A stretch of 25,975 nucleotides of DNA, taken from positions 1-25,975 of the forward strand of contig JAFQUG010000218.1 in the NCBI GenBank assembly GCA_017408625.1, in the 5' to 3' direction. This stretch comes from Clostridia bacterium. GTDB taxonomy: Bacteria; Bacillota_A; Clostridia; Oscillospirales; CAG-272. The position numbers and the translations under genes were made by a program. The notes under the pieces are model-generated. The model had not been told where the DNA came from. It saw only the letters and a list, made by a program, of their open reading frames with translations, and made no database searches. This document shows, one piece after another, positions 23,801-25,975 of the stretch (the first letter of the stretch is position 1; every line of letters starts with the position of its first letter).

Positions 23801-24880
23801 ATGAACGATCAAAACAAAACCAAGGTCATGGTCGCCATGAGCGGTGGCGTGGACAGTGCGGTGACTGCCCTGCTCTGCATAGAGGCAGGCTACAACGCAG
23901 GCGGTTGCACCATGAAGCTATACAGGCCGCCCACAGACGATGCTGCGGGCAGGATCTGCGGCTCGGACAAGGACGTGGACGACGCGCGCGCTATCTGTGA
24001 GCACCTGGGCATTTCCCACACGGTGCTGGATTTCGGTGCACGCTTTGAAGACACGGTCATCCGCGACTTTATCGACGAATATCAAAGCTGCCGCACGCCC
24101 AATCCCTGCACGGTGTGCAATCGCTGCCTCAAATTCGGTGCATTGCTGGATGCAGCACTGGACGCGGGCTACGATAAGATCGCAACCGGACATTATGCAC
24201 GGGTCGAGCAAGCCGCAAACGGCAGATACCTGCTCAAATGCGCGGCCGATCCCACCAAGGATCAGACCTATTTTCTCTGGCAGCTGACGCAGCATCAGCT
24301 CTCGCACACGCTGTTCCCTCTTGGCAGCATGACCAAGGCAGAGGCACGCGCGATTGCCGAGCAGCACGGTCTTGTCAACGCGCACAAGAGCGACAGCCAG
24401 GACATCTGCTTTGTCCCGGACGGAGACTACGCCGCGTTTATCGCAAAAAAAACGGGGGCGAATTCCCCCCAAGGCAATTTTGTGGATGAGGAGGGACGGG
24501 TGCTCGGTCTTCATGCGGGCATCATTCACTATACGGTCGGGCAGCGCAAGGGGCTTGGCATCGCACTTGGCGAGCCTATGTACGTCAAGAGTAAGAACGC
24601 GGCTGACAACACGGTGGTGCTTTGCCGCAACGACGCGCTGTTTACTTCGCATCTGGATGCCGACCGCATCAATCTGATCGCAGTTGAGCATATAGATGCG
24701 CACATGCGCGCCGAGGTCAAGATCCGCTCCGCCCACAAGCCCGCAACCGCAACCGTGACGCAAACAGGGCCCGATTCTCTGCACGTAGAATTTGATACAC
24801 CGCAGCGCGCCATCGCGCCCGGACAATCGGTGGTTATCTACGACAGTGACACGGTCATCGGCGGTGGGATTATCAAGTAA
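23801..24880 (+). CDS. mnmA: tRNA 2-thiouridylase MnmA
   Basis: The 359-residue enzyme makes 2-thiouridine at wobble position 34 of Lys, Glu and Gln tRNAs. It has the PP-loop SGGVDS (14-19), the catalytic Cys in NPCTVCNRC (C106 aligns with the usual nucleophile), the second Cys in SDSQDICFV (C193), and GQRKGLGI in the central domain. The C-terminal beta-barrel closes with VIYDSDTVIGGGII. The ATG at 23801 follows AAGGA; upstream in-frame codons belong to the phosphoesterase and gap. It is possibly transcribed from the trmL promoter, though the inserted element may interfere. Confidence 0.95.
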   Translation: MNDQNKTKVMVAMSGGVDSAVTALLCIEAGYNAGGCTMKLYRPPTDDAAGRICGSDKDVDDARAICEHLGISHTVLDFGARFEDTVIRDFIDEYQSCRTPNPCTVCNRCLKFGALLDAALDAGYDKIATGHYARVEQAANGRYLLKCAADPTKDQTYFLWQLTQHQLSHTLFPLGSMTKAEARAIAEQHGLVNAHKSDSQDICFVPDGDYAAFIAKKTGANSPQGNFVDEEGRVLGLHAGIIHYTVGQRKGLGIALGEPMYVKSKNAADNTVVLCRNDALFTSHLDADRINLIAVEHIDAHMRAEVKIRSAHKPATATVTQTGPDSLHVEFDTPQRAIAPGQSVVIYDSDTVIGGGIIK

Positions 24881-24885
24881 AGAAA

Positions 24886-24918
24886 AAGCGCAGACCTTGC
24901 GGTCTGCGCTTGATTTTT
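24886..24918. terminator. Terminator after mnmA
   Basis: AAGCGCAGACC and GGTCTGCGCTT form an 11-bp stem (loop TTGC), followed by GATTTTTTATT on the plus strand. It also lies 14 bp from the end of the converging lipoprotein gene and may serve both. Confidence 0.9.
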
Positions 24919-24924
24919 TATTGA

Positions 24925-25350
24925 TCAGTTGATGGAATCCAGATAAACGACGATGGTGTCGCCTTCCTTGACGGTCTGAATGTACATGGGGTTATCCAGA
25001 TCGTTTACACCGTTGAGTGCATAAGTCCAGAATTCGCCCTTACCTGCGCTCTTGGTACCGATCTTCTTGACGACTTCCTGGGACTCATCCTGGAACTCGA
25101 TCGTAAGCTCTTCCAGCTCACAAACGTCGATCAGAACCTCGGTAACAGTGGGTTCCTTGTCGCCGACCTTATCATAGGTGTATACATACTCGCGGTCCTG
25201 TGCAAGGATCTCGCCCTCGGGACCGTCCTTGATGGTGAACGCAACCTTAATGCTGGTCTTGACTGCTTCGGGCTCTTTATCGCAAGCAACCATGATACAG
25301 CCGACCATGAGGATCGCAAGCACCAAAGCCATTACTCTGTAAAGTTTCAT
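24925..25350 (-). CDS. Lipoprotein with DUF4430-like domain
   Basis: The ATG at 25350 follows AAAGGAG; the long upstream extension of the frame lacks any start signal. The 141-residue product has a lipoprotein signal (MKLYRVMALVLAILMVGC) with the likely lipobox MVAC and Cys23 followed by DKEPE. The mature part ends FWTYALNGVNDLDNPMYIQT and KEGDTIVVYLDS, the pattern of DUF4430, a transcobalamin-like beta domain found on surface proteins. It would sit on the outer face of the membrane. The ligand is unknown. Confidence 0.8.
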   Translation of the reverse strand: MKLYRVMALVLAILMVGCIMVACDKEPEAVKTSIKVAFTIKDGPEGEILAQDREYVYTYDKVGDKEPTVTEVLIDVCELEELTIEFQDESQEVVKKIGTKSAGKGEFWTYALNGVNDLDNPMYIQTVKEGDTIVVYLDSIN

Positions 25351-25384
25351 TGCAATTTCTCCTTTGGATTTTTTTGACATGTCT

Positions 25385-25413
25385 ATTATACTGCATAAAT
25401 TCTTGTTTGTCAA
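25385..25413 (-). promoter_or_regulatory. Promoter of the lipoprotein gene
   Basis: On the minus strand TTGACA (25413-25408), a 17-nt spacer and TATAAT (25390-25385) match consensus, 35 bp upstream of the ATG. Confidence 0.88.
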
Positions 25414-25430
25414 CTGTTTTTTTGCACATT

Positions 25431-25919
25431 TTACACACCAAAAAGACATATTAATTGCAAAATAAGCATGTAGATCAGCCAAAGCACGTGCAACCACAGC
25501 ACAGCGCCCGCCAAAACGGACAAGGTTTGCCATTGCAGCGCGCACACCGCAGCCAGCACGATCACAGCTAAAATGACTGCAAGCGAGAGCGCAAGATTTT
25601 GCCGCACGAAAAACAAAGGGTACCACAAATACCCTACCCCGATCATGAGCAAAAAAAAGCATGCGCCGCGCCATGCACCGATGCAGTTTTTTCCGTATGT
25701 ATACAGCACACCGCCCAGAGTCGCGCCCAACACGAAATACCAAAGCAGCCACAAAAGCCCCATCAGCCAAACGGGTGGGATCACCTCGCGGATACCCAAC
25801 TGTGTGATACCCGCATACGGGGAGCCCCACCAGAATCTGACCGCCATGCCGCAAAGTGCCAGCACGGCACCGAACACAAGCGCGTAGGTCAGGGCCATAT
25901 TCCCTTTGTCTCTGTTCAT
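25431..25919 (-). CDS. TspO/MBR-like tryptophan-rich membrane protein
   Basis: The ATG at 25919 (MNRDKGNMALTY) follows GAGGTGA at six bases. The 162-residue product has five hydrophobic segments, as TspO proteins do. IPPVWLMGLLWLLWYFVLGATLG matches the PPxWxxxxxWxxxYxxxG stretch, WYPLFFVRQNLALS fits the W-x-LFF region, and the last helix is rich in Trp, Leu and Tyr. TspO proteins bind porphyrins and related ligands in the membrane. The match is by motif only and other five-TM families remain possible. Confidence 0.6.
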   Translation of the reverse strand: MNRDKGNMALTYALVFGAVLALCGMAVRFWWGSPYAGITQLGIREVIPPVWLMGLLWLLWYFVLGATLGGVLYTYGKNCIGAWRGACFFLLMIGVGYLWYPLFFVRQNLALSLAVILAVIVLAAVCALQWQTLSVLAGAVLWLHVLWLIYMLILQLICLFGV

Positions 25920-25949
25920 AAAAATCACCTCAATTATTAGGTATGCAAA

Positions 25950-25975
25950 AGCACTTGGGGATATGCCCAAGTGCT
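25950..25975 (-). terminator. Hairpin terminator of a gene beyond the right edge
   Basis: AGCACTTGGG and CCCAAGTGCT form a 10-bp stem at the window end, followed on the minus strand by TTTTGC. It would end a leftward gene outside the window. Confidence 0.6.

Overview
The window looks like a chromosomal segment of a gut-type Clostridia (Firmicutes) genome. The reasons are AAGGAGG-type ribosome binding sites, several near-consensus TTGACA/17/TATAAT promoters, a clostridial FeoB with a large periplasm-side insert, a PadR/DUF1700/DUF4097 operon, and PcrA, SecA, TrmL and MnmA of Gram-positive type. The genus cannot be fixed from this sequence alone. No rRNA, tRNA, CRISPR array, transposase or recombinase gene was found.

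Layout. (1) 1-2700 is an iron module. feoA and a truncated feoB are read leftwards, diverging from a DtxR-family repressor. Two near-identical 18-bp palindromes (GTTAGC-N4-GCTAAC), one on the feoA promoter and one in the feoA-feoB gap, are probable operators. (2) 2694-4740 is an envelope-stress-like PadR/DUF1700/DUF4097 operon with overlapping genes. (3) 4793-7416 is a three-gene operon of two xylose-isomerase-like TIM barrels and a PHP-family phosphoesterase, with a clear promoter and terminator. (4) 7450-11050 is an AT-rich accessory stretch. It holds three small two-TM proteins with a PH-like tail and three further small unknown ORFs. The leftward genes from 8853 to 10737 alternate with copies of a GTAACAG...CTGTTAC palindrome, giving a cassette-like repeat-gene-repeat array. 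(5) 11115-12440 is a PAP2 phosphatase followed by a roughly 230-nt imperfect inverted repeat. (6) 12455-13483 holds two small unknown genes. (7) 13577-21907 is a long leftward run, secA > two unknown membrane proteins > a short N/Q-rich protein > pcrA > cytidylate-kinase-like protein, ending at a terminator. (8) 22011-24918 runs rightward: trmL > a calcineurin-like phosphoesterase broken by a 277-bp MITE-like insertion > mnmA. (9) 24925-25919 holds a DUF4430-type lipoprotein and a TspO/MBR-like membrane protein.

The most unusual signals are the palindrome-separated array of small AT-rich genes (8831-10860), the non-autonomous element at 23161-23437 whose removal exactly restores a phosphoesterase, and three GTAG-headed hairpins that look like REP elements. 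All assignments come from reading motifs and translations by eye; no database search was run.
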